Assembly: GCA_030267565.1 (NCBI GenBank)
Contig: BRXU01000013.1
Coordinates: 2,892,001-2,956,000 of the forward strand
Reading direction: 5' to 3'
DNA: 64,000 nt
Origin: Pleodorina starrii
Lineage: Eukaryota; Chlorophyta; Chlorophyceae; Chlamydomonadales; Volvocaceae
The notes beneath the pieces were generated by a model. The model was not told the DNA's origin. It saw nothing but the letters and a program-made list of their open reading frames with translations, and did no database searches. This document shows, piece by piece, positions 22,165 through 34,600 of the stretch. Made by a program: the position numbers and the translations under genes. Position 1 is the first letter of the stretch. Each line of letters begins with the position of its first letter.

Positions 22165-25100
22165 ATGGATAACAAAGACGTGGGTGGAAATGGGGGAGCT
22201 CTCGATGAGACGGGCGGGCTATCGAATGCCCCGACTCTTGACCAGGTGTATGCGGCTATCATGTCGCAAAAGGTACGTGGCCGTGGGGGTGGTCAAATCG
22301 CGTGCCGTTGTTGCATGACAGGTGGTCGCAGCGGTTGCTCGCAAGTAAGCACAGAAAGTCAACAAAGCTAGTCCAGAATTGCCATGCCATACGCACCAGC
22401 TTCCTATAAGCCTGGTCAAGGCTCCGTCGCCCCAGTCTTCCGGTCACGTTGTCATGCTAACCAACCAACCCTAACTTCCGTGCGTGACGCCGTTGCAGCG
22501 GAAGGCACAGGAGCTGCCGCCTGTGCCGAATTCAGTCTCCGAACCGGCCTTCCGCTTCCGGTCCGGCGTCGGCGCCAGTGCCAGCAGCCTGCGCAACAAC
22601 ACCTTGGAGCAGCTGCTGCTGCAGGGATTTGCAGGCGGACAGGAGGACGGGCCGCTGTCTATCATGCGCTCCAACACCATGGAGAACATCCTCAGGGGGA
22701 CGCTCTCCGGCGGCCGGGAGCTCCATGACCTCCTGCTCGAGTGGAACCACTCCCTGCCCGAAGAGGTGCGAGTCGGCACCCCGCCGCGCGTCATTCCATG
22801 CCCCAAACCGACCCACATCGGCACGCACGCACATGTGTCTTGGCTGAGCCAGGGCGAGCCCTCGCAGCTGCCGCTTCCTCTCCGGGCCCGTGTGCATCCG
22901 ACCCTGCCACCCGGGGCATACAACCCTCAGGTGGCCCCCCGTCACCAGTCCACAGGGAGCTACGTGCATGACCGCACATCATTTAACCGAACGACACCCA
23001 AACACACGACAGGGCCCTCGATGCACACACACATACATATTGCCCCCCTATGCACACGCACAGCGCGCATGCGCCGCCACCCACGGCCGCGTGCCTCTCC
23101 TGCCGATGCCACGCCACTCCTCGCTGCCGCTCGACGCCTGCCTCTCCACTTCGCCGCCGCCGCCGCCCCACAGAAATTCGTCGAGGGCCTTGCAAGCGAT
23201 ATGCAGGCCATCGACGCCGCGCCGCCGGACGCGCAGACGATGCGGCGCACGTTCACCTTGGAGCGCATCCTCTCCGGCGCCGAGAGCGACCTGGCGGGCA
23301 TGCTGCGAGCAAACCAACAACACCAACACCAGCAGCAGAACCAGCACCCGCACCAGCAGCACTACAACAACAGCATGGTTATGAGGCAGGGAAGCAACGC
23401 GGCGGCGGCGGCAGCAGCGGTGGCGGCGGCGGGAGCCGAAGGGCAGGGGCTGGCAGAAGCTGGGCCGGCGGCGCGGCTGGGTGGGACCGGCGGCGGCGGG
23501 GGGAGGGCGGCGGAGCGCTTGCAGGTGAGGCGGGGGAGGGGGGGAGGGAGGGGAGGTCTGGGGACTGACGCAAGCGTGTATGGCTTTGCAAGTGAAAGAA
23601 GTGAAAGAAGGCGGGCGGTGTGCACGGGAAGCCGCCTACCATACCGTAAGAGAGGAGGGAAGGAGGTGCCGTGGTGGGTCGGGAAGCCGGGAGCGAGGGA
23701 GGCAAGGGAAACGAGGGATGCGGACAAGAACGGGGAAGCATGGTGTGATTGATACAGTGGGGGAGGAAGGGCTTGGGAAGGCGAGAGGGGGGGAAGGGCC
23801 TGCGCGGAGCGCTCCGCGTCAGCCCCACCGCGCGTCCTATCAGCCACTCCTCCGGGCGACATGCACACCCCTTCTTTCCCCAGCCGTCCTTCCTTCGCTC
23901 CCTCCTCCCTGACCCCCCTTCCCGCTCAGCGCCAGGAGTCGCTGCACCGTCTGGCATCGTCCTCCGGCCCAAACCAGCAGCCGCGGCAGCCCGGCGGCGG
24001 CGGCTCCGCCGCCGCCGCCGCGACGCCAGCGCCCCACATCCTCCCCCAATCCCAGCCCCACTCGCGCGGCGGCCCGGCGGCCCCCGGTGGCGGGCTGAGC
24101 CGAGCCGCCAACGGCTCGGGCCGGTACGGCGCCGCGGCGGCGGCGGCGCTGGCCGCCGCCGAGGCGGACTCGCAGCCGCCGCCCCGCAGCCCCAAGCGCC
24201 CCAAGATGCATCACCACCTGCAGCATCTCAAGGGCGGCGACGGCGGCCCCGGCGGCGGCGGCGGCGTTGGCGGCGCGGTTCCGGAGCGGACCTGGTCGCA
24301 GAGCCTTCTTGATCTCGCCAAGGTGGCGGCGGCGTTGGACGGCAAGGATCTGGATGACGACGACGTCAACGACGGGCCCGGCGGCGGCGGCCGCGGGCGG
24401 AGCAGTGGCGGTGGTGAGGCGGCGGCGGCGGCGGCGAGGCCGCCGCACGACGGCGGCGAGGGCGAGCAACATAAGCAGCAGCAGCACCGGCAGCAGCAGC
24501 TACAGAAGTACGGCACGGAGACAGCGGGCGGCGGGGAACACGGCGCGTTGGACAGGAGGCACGACGCGGCGGCGGCGGCGGCGGGCTGCGCAGGGACGGT
24601 AGCGGCGGGCGATCGTGACGGCGACGGCGGGGCCCGGCTCGGCGCCGGCGGCGCGGCGGGGGCCGGGGCCGTTACCGCTGCCGCCGTCATCTCAGTGCCA
24701 GGCGGCGGCGGCGGCGCGGCGCAGCTGCAGAGGTCCCTTTCCGGGATGAAGGCCGCCGGCGGGGACGGGCAGAGCCCGCGGGCCGCCGCCGCCGCAGCCG
24801 CGGAGCCGCCAGCGCCGCAACCCAGTCCGCAGGACACCAAGCTGGTGAGAGCCGCGGCTGTCCTCGCCACAGGCACGACACACGCAAGCCCGCGGCGGTT
24901 TATCCGATTGGCCAGTTTTTTCCGCATAGAGCTCCCCTGTTGGTCCGGCCGGGGTGTGGCTGGTGTTGGGGCAGCATCGCACCAGCCGCGATGCCGCAGT
25001 GCGGCCAGTCACCTGGCGCGTTGCCACCCTGGTGGGGCGTGTCCTCCATAGAGAGGGTCCCACCTTGCACCCATGACGCGTCCACCGCACCCTTAAAGAC

Positions 25101-26246
25101 TCAAAACCCCTTCGGCGCTCGTTTCCCCCCCTGGTGGGTGATGTCAGCCCGAATCGCCGCGATCGCGAAACGGCATTTACCACACGCCGCCGTCGCACGT
25201 CACCGTCGACCTCCTGCGCCCACCCCCCTCACACGCCTCGCCTCCACCAAAACACACGGCCGCCCCGATCGCACGACCCCCTATCACTCACCCCGCCCCG
25301 CCCGGCCTCCCACCCACCCAACGCCTGCCCAATCGCCCCCCCCCCGCCCCTGCGCACGCAGCTGCTGCAGCTGCAGGCTGAGGTTGATCGTCTGCAGCGC
25401 GACAACGAGGGCCTCAACGGCCAGCTGGAGGCGGTGCTGGGGCAGGTGGACGTCATCCAACAGCGGAACGCGCGAATGAAGCAGATGCTGCTGGACGTGA
25501 GTTGAGGGGCTGCTGGGGGCAGGGCCGGGGACTGGGGCCGGTGTTCGGGCTGGGGCTGGGGCTGGGACGGGTGCTGGGGGTAGGGCTTCCCGAAAAGGGG
25601 GAACGCACGCACGCGGGGGGTTTGAATGGTTACGGTGGGGGTAGGGATTCTAGGGGCGCAGCGTGATGGGCAGGTGCCGACCGAGATGAGGCCCGGGGGG
25701 CGGGACCACTGGCGCTGGCTGCCAGGGTCGACGAAATTGGGACACAGGCCAGAGTGTGGGCGGTGCGATGTGCCGATTGTCATGTCGTGCCGTTGCACAC
25801 ACACCCCGCCTTCCCGGCTCTCCCTCGCCACCCTCCCCCGCCCCCACCTCCTGCCCGCGGCCGCTGGCGCCCCCGGATGCTCCTCCCCTCGCCTCCCCGG
25901 CTGCCCGCACCCCACCACCCGCACCCTCCCCACCTCCTGCCCCCCGCAGGCCTGCCGCGCCAAGGGCATCGCTGCCGACATGGATCTCCTCAACGTGAGC
26001 CTGCAGCACCACCGGGCGGCACCCATGGGCGAGGCGCAGGCCACCCACGTGGCTGCCACCGTGCTGGGGCTCAACGGCGGCGACGTGCTGGCCACCGTGC
26101 AGCACCTGCTGGGTATCGCGCTGATGAGGATCGCCGAGGCGCAGGGGCAGCAGGGGCAGCTGGGGCAGGGACAGCTGGGGCCGCAGGCGGGGCCGATGGG
26201 GCACGGGCAGCAGGGGCAGCTAGCGCAGGGGCAGCAGTACCGGTGA
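22165..26246 (+). CDS. Leucine-zipper-like low-complexity protein, 6 exons
   Basis: Exons 22165-22272, 22499-22765, 23174-23524, 23930-24844, 25362-25496, 25950-26246. All introns are phase 0 and the product is 690 residues. Three short related motifs occur early: NNTLEQLL (69-76), SNTMENIL (94-101) and FTLERIL (152-158). The middle is Ala/Gly/Gln/His-rich with an acidic patch (DLDDDDVND) and a basic PKRPKM. Exon 5 (548-592) is an amphipathic helix with 7-residue spacing of L551, L558, L565, V572, I579 and M586, a leucine zipper. No basic DNA-binding region precedes it, so a bZIP call is not supported. The C-terminus is Gln/Gly-rich. The function is not recognised; a coiled-coil regulatory or scaffold protein is inferred. 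The splice model is well supported by phase. Confidence 0.75.
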
Positions 26247-27398
26247 CAGTGCGATGGTCTGCGTGGGGGGCGGGAGCGGAAGGGGCGGCCTGGCGTCCGC
26301 GACGGGGCGGGCGGGGAGGGGCGGGGTCCGTGGGGGGGAGCCAAAGATTGAAATGGACTTGGGGTTGGGGGGAAGCAAAAGATTGAAATGGACTTGGGGT
26401 TTGGCTGATGCCTGTTTCTGCGCTGCTAAGTACTGGTAACTCCTTAATTCGAAGGTTGGCGAGAAACGGGATGGGATGGAATGGGAACATGGGATGGCTA
26501 GGTAGTGTGCCGCTGCGGGGAGAGGATCTAGGAAGGGTTTGGCTCCGATGCCGTGGTGGCTTCTTCTGGCGTCCAGATGTGGGTCATGGAAGGAAGCGGA
26601 TGCGAGGATGTGGGAAGGGGGCCTGGGAACGAGGGGCGACGGGGTTGGGATTGGGAAGGTGGGGGCTCTTATCTGGGGATTGAGCAGTGCGTTTGACACG
26701 TTGGGCTTGTACCGGTATGGTGCGTTGACCCATTCTTGATGAGGTATTTCGTTTCGTTTAGGCGGGAATGGGGAGCGCGCAGTGCGCGCCGCTGTGTGGG
26801 GATAATCATTGGAGACGGGCGCCTTCATGCGTGTTTAGTGGGGGTGAGTCACGCGTTGTGACCGGCCGGGCGGATTGTGACGGGTCGGGGCGGGGCGATT
26901 CCGCATGACTTGACTTGACGGGGTGCTCGAACGCTACACGCGCAAACAGCCGCGCCGCTTGGCCACTGGCAGCCTCCCGCAAATGAACTTGTACAACAGG
27001 TACGAAAACCGGACCGGATAGATGGGATGCCAACGGTGCGGTTGCTCCCGGGTGTGGCGTGCGATCCGTGTTAAGAAGCGGCCGCCGAATCAGGCAGGGA
27101 CGGGCAGGGTTTGTGTTGGGTCTGTCTCGTGCGGTGAGACTCCCTTGTGTTTTGCTGCCAGTGGGTTATTAAAACATTATCCTGCGCTGCGTTGATTCTG
27201 GTCGATGGCTGACCTGTCGTTTAGCCATATAAGTGGACAGTGCCACTGTACCAGATTGGCAGTGGGCACTGCACGTACGGCAATGCTCCCGTACATTTTA
27301 GATTTCTGTGATTTGCACTGTTGGGCGTCCGCTGCCGCAGGCGCCTGTGCTTTAGTCGCCCTCCCCGGTCGCGTTGCCATCCTTGTCTAATCGGGGAA
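26247..27398. other. Intergenic region between zipper gene and ERG28
   Basis: Probable 3' UTR of the zipper gene, then the ERG28 promoter. A 22-bp direct repeat (AGATTGAAATGGACTTGGGG core) lies at about 26345 and 26379. No gene is seen. Confidence 0.5.
27226..27233 (+). promoter_or_regulatory. Candidate TATA box for ERG28
   Basis: CATATAAG lies about 170 nt upstream of the ERG28 ATG. Motif and position only. Confidence 0.35.
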
Positions 27399-28131
27399 AT
27401 GGATCCCGTAGTCGCGCTCCAGCGTTGGCTCGTGCTGGTGGCAAGTCTGAGGATGTTGGCAGGTGGGGCTGGCATGTATGTAAGGAAAGTGATGCCAGCA
27501 ACTAATGTACTCACCTCCTTACATCATATCTCCAGTTGTAATTGGCATTTTTGTCCCGAACAAACTCAAAAGCCAAGTCTTTGATCGCAAGCCGGAGCTG
27601 GGTAAGTAATCAATCCTTCGCTTGGCCTCAAAGTAGGCGCTTGGGCCATGCATGAGAGCACCACGCCTTTTTGCAGTGAGCGGTCTGTTGGGTCGACTTT
27701 TCGCGGCATGGACATTGATGACGTGCGCATTGTGCTTGGCGTGCGCCTGGGACCCTTCTAATAAGGTCGTCTACGGTGAGTGTTATGAATGCAAGAGTCG
27801 GATGGGGAGGGGGGTCGAGTTGGTTGTGTCGCGACCATCGCTGACGGTTGCCCGCCTCACCCTTGCTGCCACTCACAGGTACCACTCTATTCTCGTTCAT
27901 AGTTGCGCTGGCTTTCTTCTTGTCGGAACTTACAGTTTACAAGACGGTGACGATCAGGGGCGCCCTGTCGCCGATGATTATTGCGAGTGGGTGTGATACG
28001 CTATGTAACAATGTAATGCACCCGTATCTTCTCTGAACTGTGAATTTTAATTCAAAATCACGATTTATTCTGCAGGTACGTCCACCTTGTGGCTGTCCTT
28101 GGGCTGGAGCTTTTATACGGGGAGCGCCTGA
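27399..28131 (+). CDS. ERG28: Ergosterol biosynthetic protein 28 homologue (ERG28), 5 exons
   Basis: Exons 27399-27462, 27536-27601, 27677-27775, 27879-27986 and 28076-28131 join in phase to 130 residues. The yeast and human homologues are 148 and 140. The product is hydrophobic, with about four membrane segments, and carries family hallmarks: an N-terminal LQRWLVLVASLRML helix, then GRLFAAWTLMTCALCLACA, NKVVYG, and SELTVYKTVTI ahead of a C-terminal LWLSLGW helix. Family knowledge: Erg28 is an ER membrane scaffold that tethers the C-4 demethylation enzymes of sterol synthesis. No single ORF covers it; recognition depended on splicing together exons of 56-108 nt. The start follows from the alignment of the first helix. 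Confidence 0.85.
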
Positions 28132-28632
28132 GCGATGGCGAGCGCGCATACTGATATCCTTGTAACGACAGATATCGATAACATGACTGCCCTGCATGAA
28201 CCACAGTCCCCTAACGCCCTAAGTCCGCACGGTCCAAGTTGCCAGTTTGTCGTTGACTCTCGGCGGAATTTCCGGCGAACGCACAGGCATCTAATCTGAT
28301 CACAGCATCGATTCACCAGCATGTGCTCTTACAGCAATAAAGCGGACACCAATCGACGAAGATGTCACTGCCCCGGAACGCCGGAAGCCACGACACTTGC
28401 ACACAGCACAGTGCGCGGATTTATATGGGTATATCTCATCCAAAGAGCGATTTCAGGAATATGGCTTTAGTATACACAACTATTTTGTTGGCGTGATCCC
28501 CGATGCAAAGTAACAATTATGACGCTCGTCCTCCAGCCCGTACATCACCTTATCGCATTGGGTAGGGCCGATAGACGCGTCAACACACCGTCAGTGTAGT
28601 TCCGTGACCTACTAATCGTCCGCATAGCAATA
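28132..28632. other. Short intergenic region, ERG28 3' end and AGPase promoter
   Basis: Relatively AT-rich; TTTATATGGGTATAT at about 28419-28433 is a weak TATA candidate about 200 nt upstream of the AGPase ATG. No gene. Confidence 0.45.
28161..28165 (+). terminator. TGTAA poly(A) signal for ERG28
   Basis: TGTAA lies 30 nt past the ERG28 stop. The 3' UTR would be unusually short. Confidence 0.5.
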
Positions 28633-31600
28633 ATGGCTGCCCTCCATGCTCAGCGTCGCGCAGCGACCACGTCGCAGCGATCGGATAGTAAGAGCGTCCC
28701 GAGCTTCTCCAGCGAGGCGCTTCGCGGAATGAGCGTGGTGCGCCCTGCTTCCAGCCGGGCTACCCGCTCCACTGGCGCGACCAGGTATCCAGGTTTGAGA
28801 CGTCCTTCGGGCGAGCGATGACTTCTTGGATGGGCGTGATGTGCAGCGGTCCTTGCACGCAGGTCCCGTCGGGCTCCTCAGGTTAAGGCCGTCATTGAGG
28901 CGCCGCTCCTCCGCTATGAGCCGGCGACGAAGGCTCGCACCAGCACCGTGCTTTGTAAGTTCGGGCTTTGGTTCGAGGTCGGTTGTTCCGTTTGTAAACG
29001 CTCGATAGCTGCCGCTGTATGATGATGTAATTTCGAGACGGATGTGGTATGTTACAGTGAGCTTCTGCGCCCTCTTGTCGTCTCGTCTCTATGTCAATGC
29101 TTGTTGGACGAAGCCGATACCCTTCCGGGGTCGTCACCTACAACCCAAATAATATCTTAAATGCAAAATCAAATAAGCCGCAAGGATCCAGCGAAATGCG
29201 GAGATCCACGGGGGGGTTGTAAGTCGCGGTTTGGAGGTGTTGCGCTCCTTTGGGGGGACGTGCTGTCGGGGACAGTCCGTCCGTCCACGGCTTCCACCCC
29301 AGCTGCAAACCTTCCCTTGCCTCCCGTGCCCGGCATCAGTATCACGGCATACCCAATACGCGCGCGTCAGCGGCCACGTCAAGGGCCGCGGCCCCCTGAC
29401 CGCGGAACAGTCCGGAGCGAGCTAGAACCGGAGCGAGAAGTGACGACCCCTTAACTCTGAACGCCCGTCTTAACGTTAACGACTGCCTGCCATCACGTTC
29501 TCGCCACCAACCGACCACCAACCGACGGGTCAGCACATCATCTAGCAGCCTGTACGGCCTGTACGTCAGCCAACGTGATACCTTTTTGATCCAACCCAAA
29601 ACCGCCTGGGCGCCTGGGCACACCTGCCTGTGCCCTCTCTCTCCAGCACCGGCCATCGCATCCCCGCGCCCCCCTTCGATAGAGAATCTCAATCCCCTGC
29701 CCAACCCACACCTCCCCCCACCGCCCCGCCCCCCGACACCCTCTCACGTCCCCACTCCTCCCCCCTCCGTCTCCTTCTCCGCTGCGATATTTTCTTTTCA
29801 CCCCCTCCAGCCATCATCCTGGGCGGCGGCGCCGGCACGCGCCTGTTCCCGCTGACCAAGTCGCGCGCCAAGCCCGCGGTGCCCATCGGCGGCGCCTACC
29901 GCCTCATCGACGTGCCCATGTCCAACTGCATCAACAGCGGCCTCTCCAAGATCTACATCCTCACGCAGTTCAACTCCACGTCGCTCAACCGCCACCTGGC
30001 GCGCGCCTACAACATGGGCAGGTGAGGGCAGGGGGGGAGAGCCCGGGGATCCGTCTGGGCGCCGGGGATCCGCCTGGATCCGGATCCGGAGGGCCGTACC
30101 GCCGTACCGCGCCCCTCCGTTTGTCCTGTTCCAGCTTCGGCTTTCTGCACTGGCTTGTTCCTTGCGCATTGGCATGATCTGCCGCGTTGACCCGCTGCGT
30201 ACGCGTATCCTGCTGCTGCTGCTGCTACCGCTGCTTCTGCTGATGATGTCGATGTTGATGTCGATGCGCCTACGCAGCGGTGTGCGGTTCGGCGGCGACG
30301 GCTTCGTGGAGGTGCTGGCGGCCACGCAGACGCCCACGGACAAGGAGTGGTTCCAGGTGCGGTTGACGGTCGGCGGTTGCGGTTCGCGGTTGCGGTTTAT
30401 ACGGTTGGGTTTGGGCCTTTGGCAGATCAATTGGATCAGTTCGGAATTTTTTGCCGTTGATCCGCTCTCTTTCTCACGATCCTGCTTGGTGATCCGCGGA
30501 GGGGAACGGCCGCTCGACGCCGCGTCGCCGAGCAACCTCCTCCGTTAGACTTGACCTGGGCGCCGTGGCCGCCTGGCTGGGGGGGGGGTTGGTGCACCCT
30601 GCGCGGCTCCTAACCCCCCTCGGGTCCACCCCCCACACCCAAAGACACGGGCAACTCTCCCTTCCTGCGCAGCCGCCATGTTTCATGCACTTTCTTGCAA
30701 TGAATAGCCTTGCAATGAATAGCAACGTTTGTTTCGTATGTCGTACTTCTGTCGTACACGTGCAGGGCACCGCCGACGCCGTGCGGCAGTACTCTTGGCT
30801 GCTGGAGGACACCAAGAACCGGGCCATTGAGGACGTCATCATTCTGTCCGGCGATCACCTGTGAGTGTCGTACGGTACGGCGCCGTACCTATAGAACAGT
30901 GCCGGTAGTGCGGGCGAGGTGGCCTTGGCTGGGAATCGGGGGCGGCGCTGGGGCACCTTTCGTCTTGCCGCTGTAAGCAAGCATGGGGAGGAAAGGGGGC
31001 GGGAATGGCCGGAAGGAGGGGCCCCCAAAACCCAACCCCCAACCTACGCGCACGACCTCCTTTGGCCGCGACCCCACGCAACCCGACCGGCTGGTGCCTC
31101 CGGGACGTCCGCGCCCCTCCGGCTGCGAGCGGGGCGACAAAGCTCCCCCCTTCCCTTTCCCGGTGGTGTGGGTGGGTGGGTGGGGGCCGTTGTTGTTAAC
31201 GATTTGGATGTTTCGGTTACCGGGGAGGGAGAACGGGATGCAGGGAGGGTGAATGGGGGCGTGGTGCGGGTCGCCGCCGTGGAGATGGGCCCCACAGCCG
31301 CCGTTCCACGTTTTGATTGCGGAGAGCCGCTGCGACGTACCCCCACCCCCACCCCCACCTGCGCGTGGGTCCCCGCCAGGGCGTGGGCCTGTCTGGGCTT
31401 TCCGTGTTGCGGCTGAGTGCCGGCCCATGGGCGCTTGGTTTGACTCTTCACTGCGAACCCCGATGCCCTGGCTGCTTGAAGTGGGTCGGGAGGCCCTAAA
31501 GCGGGTGACCCGTGGGTCAGAGGCGACATGACCCACCCGGGGTGCGATCGGGGCGATCATGGGGTCAGCCCTGACTGGGCGGCCCACGAGTCGGGTCGGG

Positions 31601-34600
31601 TCGGGGTGACACCCAGGGTCGGCTCATGGGCTCATGGCGACCTTGGGGTTGGGTCGGGGCGACCTAGGGTCGGGTGGGGATGACCCACGGGTCATCCCTG
31701 ACTGACCCAGGGGTCGGCCGTGGTTCCCATTTGCGGGAGGAGGCGGCAGGCCAGGCCAAGGTGTGGAGACACACGACGAGCCGCTGCGCGGGGGGAACGC
31801 CATGTCCCCGCCGAGGCACTCATGGGCCTCACTGCTGCCTTGTTCCGTACATCTGTCATCGTACGACACGTGTGCTGTACTGTACTGCAGGTACCGCATG
31901 GACTACATGAAGTTCGTCAACTACCACCGGGAGACCAACGCCGACATCACCATCGGCTGCATCCCCTACGGCTCCGACCGTGCCAAGGAGTTCGGTCTCA
32001 TGAAGATCGACGACAAGCGCCGAGTCGTGGTGAGTCTCAGCTCCCAGGGGCCTTGTCTGTCTGTCTGTCAGTCAGGGGGTCATAGCTTGCCAGCCTGTTT
32101 GTAACTACCCGGCGCGGTGTGTCATACACACACTCACACCAGCCCGCTCGCCCTTCCTCATACCACCCTTCCCTGCCTGTCCCATCCCAACCCGCCCGCC
32201 CCTCCCTGGTTCCCCCCGTCTACCCCGCTCCCCGCCCGTCCGCCCGCCCGCCCGTCCGCCCCGTCATCAGTCGTTCGCTGAGAAGCCCAAGACGGCTGAG
32301 GCCCTGAATGCCATGAAGGTGGACACCACCGTGCTGGGTGAGAGGGCGGGGGAGGGGGGAAGGGGAAGGGGGGGGTGAGTGGAGTGAGGGACTGGGTGAG
32401 AGAGGGCGGTAAGGGGGGCCCTGAGTGCAGGGCTGTGGAGTGAGCTGCTGGGTGGAGGGGGGCGGGGTGCGGACGGGCAGGAGCCGGGGAGGGGGAGGAG
32501 GAGCCGGGTCGGATGTGGAGGTCTCTGACCGTCTGGGTGTGAGTGTTGGTGTTGATGCTGGACGGGGGATGGGAGGGCTGCGTTGAGGTGGGGTCGGGGG
32601 TCGGGTCTGGTCAGGTGGGGCGTCGGGGCAGCTTGCAGTGCAGTGGTGGGGACGGAACATGGATGGAGGGATGAGTGGCGGGGCAGCGGTTTCGCCCTGA
32701 TTCGTTCGGGACAACATGGAAGGAGCCAGGTCGCGGGCGCCTTTGCCCCGCGTGCGCAGTGCCGAACTGAAGTACACGTGTCGTACCGCGTCGTACACCG
32801 CCTGCTGTACTGGTTGCCGTACAGGCCTGACCCCCGAGGAGGCTGCCGAGAAGCCGTACATTGCCTCCATGGGCATCTACGTGTTCAAGAAGTCCGTCCT
32901 CGTCGAGCTGCTCAACGACAAGTACGCCAAGGTACGACATTGTGCCGTACTCTTCGGCGCTTGGCGCGGGGAGGAGCGACAGCAGAGAGGGTGGTTCCGG
33001 AGCGCCTGCTGCACCACCGCCTGCCGCCTTGCCTCTCGCATACCCCCGGGGGAACCCCACCCTCTCTCTTGTCCTGTTTCGTGAGCCGCTTCGCCCTCTT
33101 GACGTCCCGCCCTGCCCCGCCTTGCTCTACCGCGCCCTGCCCTGCCCCGCTTCACTTCACCGGACTTGACGACGGCCGTAATGGACAGGCCAACGACTTC
33201 GGAGGCGAGATCATTCCGGAGGTGCGTTGCCTGGATGGGGGAAGGGCGGGTACCGGGGGAATGGAGTCGGTCTGTCTGTCTGTCTGCCTGTCGGTTTGTT
33301 TGTTTGTTTGTTTGTGTGTGGGGGGTGCCGGGAATGAATCCGTGTACACTCCAACACGCGCCTCCCCGCGGCCCATACACACACGTACCCCCACATACCT
33401 ACTCCCACACTCTCGCGCGCCCTCCCCCTCCCCAACCCCCCTCCCCCACTCCCTTCCCCCACTCCCTTCCTCCCCCTGCCCCCTCCCCAACCAAAGGCCG
33501 CCAAGGACCACAACGTTGTTGCCTACCCCTTCTACGGCTACTGGGAGGACATTGGTACCATCAAGTCCTTCTTCGAGGAGAACCTCAAGCTCTGCCGCCA
33601 CGTAAGGGGGTGTGGGGGGAGGGGTGTGTGCGTCGGGTGTGTGCGTTGTGTCGTGGTGAGAGGTTACGGGAGTCAGGGCCACTGGAGTCAGCACACGGGC
33701 ACACGCCCGGCGGCAGCGGCGTGAGGGCGGGCGGGACCCTGGAGGGAGGGGAAAAGGGGGGGGGAAAGGGGTTGGGCTGGTGGGTGTCCTTGCCCCTCTC
33801 GCTCCTCGCCCCTCGCTCGGGATGAGGGAGCGGGGCCGAGTTTGGGGGGTTGTTGGGGAGGGGCTAGGAAGGGGCAAGGCCGCCCGGAGGTCAGCACAGT
33901 GGGTCGCGAACCCCAGTGCCCCGCCCCGCCCCACTCCACTCCACCCGCCCCGCCTCATCCGCCGGGAAGCTCGCGGATCGCCATCTCCCGCCCGGGGTGT
34001 CACTGCAGCTTCTGCGCTTCCCGCGTCCCTCTGACCCTTCCCGCACCCCCTCCCCTCTTCCTTCCCTCGGCCCTTTTTCCCCCCGATTGGTCTGTCGGTC
34101 GGTCTGTCGGTCGATGTGCCTCCAGCCCGCCACGTTCGAGTTCTACGACCCGCAGAGCCCCATCTACACCTCCCCCCGCGTGCTGCCGCCCGCGACGGTC
34201 CGCGACTGCAAGGTCTCGGACGCCATCATCGCGCAGGTTCGTATGCCGTACACCGTACATATCGTACACTGGCGTACATCCCTCTGTGGCACCCATTGCA
34301 TTTCTCTTCTAACTGTTGTGCGGCCCCCCCTTGCTGGACCCACTCGAGGGAAGAGGTGCAAGTGCCTCTCCTCCAGTTGCTCTCAAGATAGGGGTGGTGG
34401 TGGTTGTGGGACTGCGGCTTGTGCTGCCGTTGAGGCGCCCGCGCCGACAAGAGCTCATACGCGGGTGTTGCCACTTGCCTGCCTGCCTGATTGACTGATC
34501 GACTGACAGACTGACTGACTGACGGACTGACTGGCTGGCTCTGACTCTGACAGACTGGCTGACCGCGATGCCACGTGGGTGGATGCGGCGCTCCGCCGCG

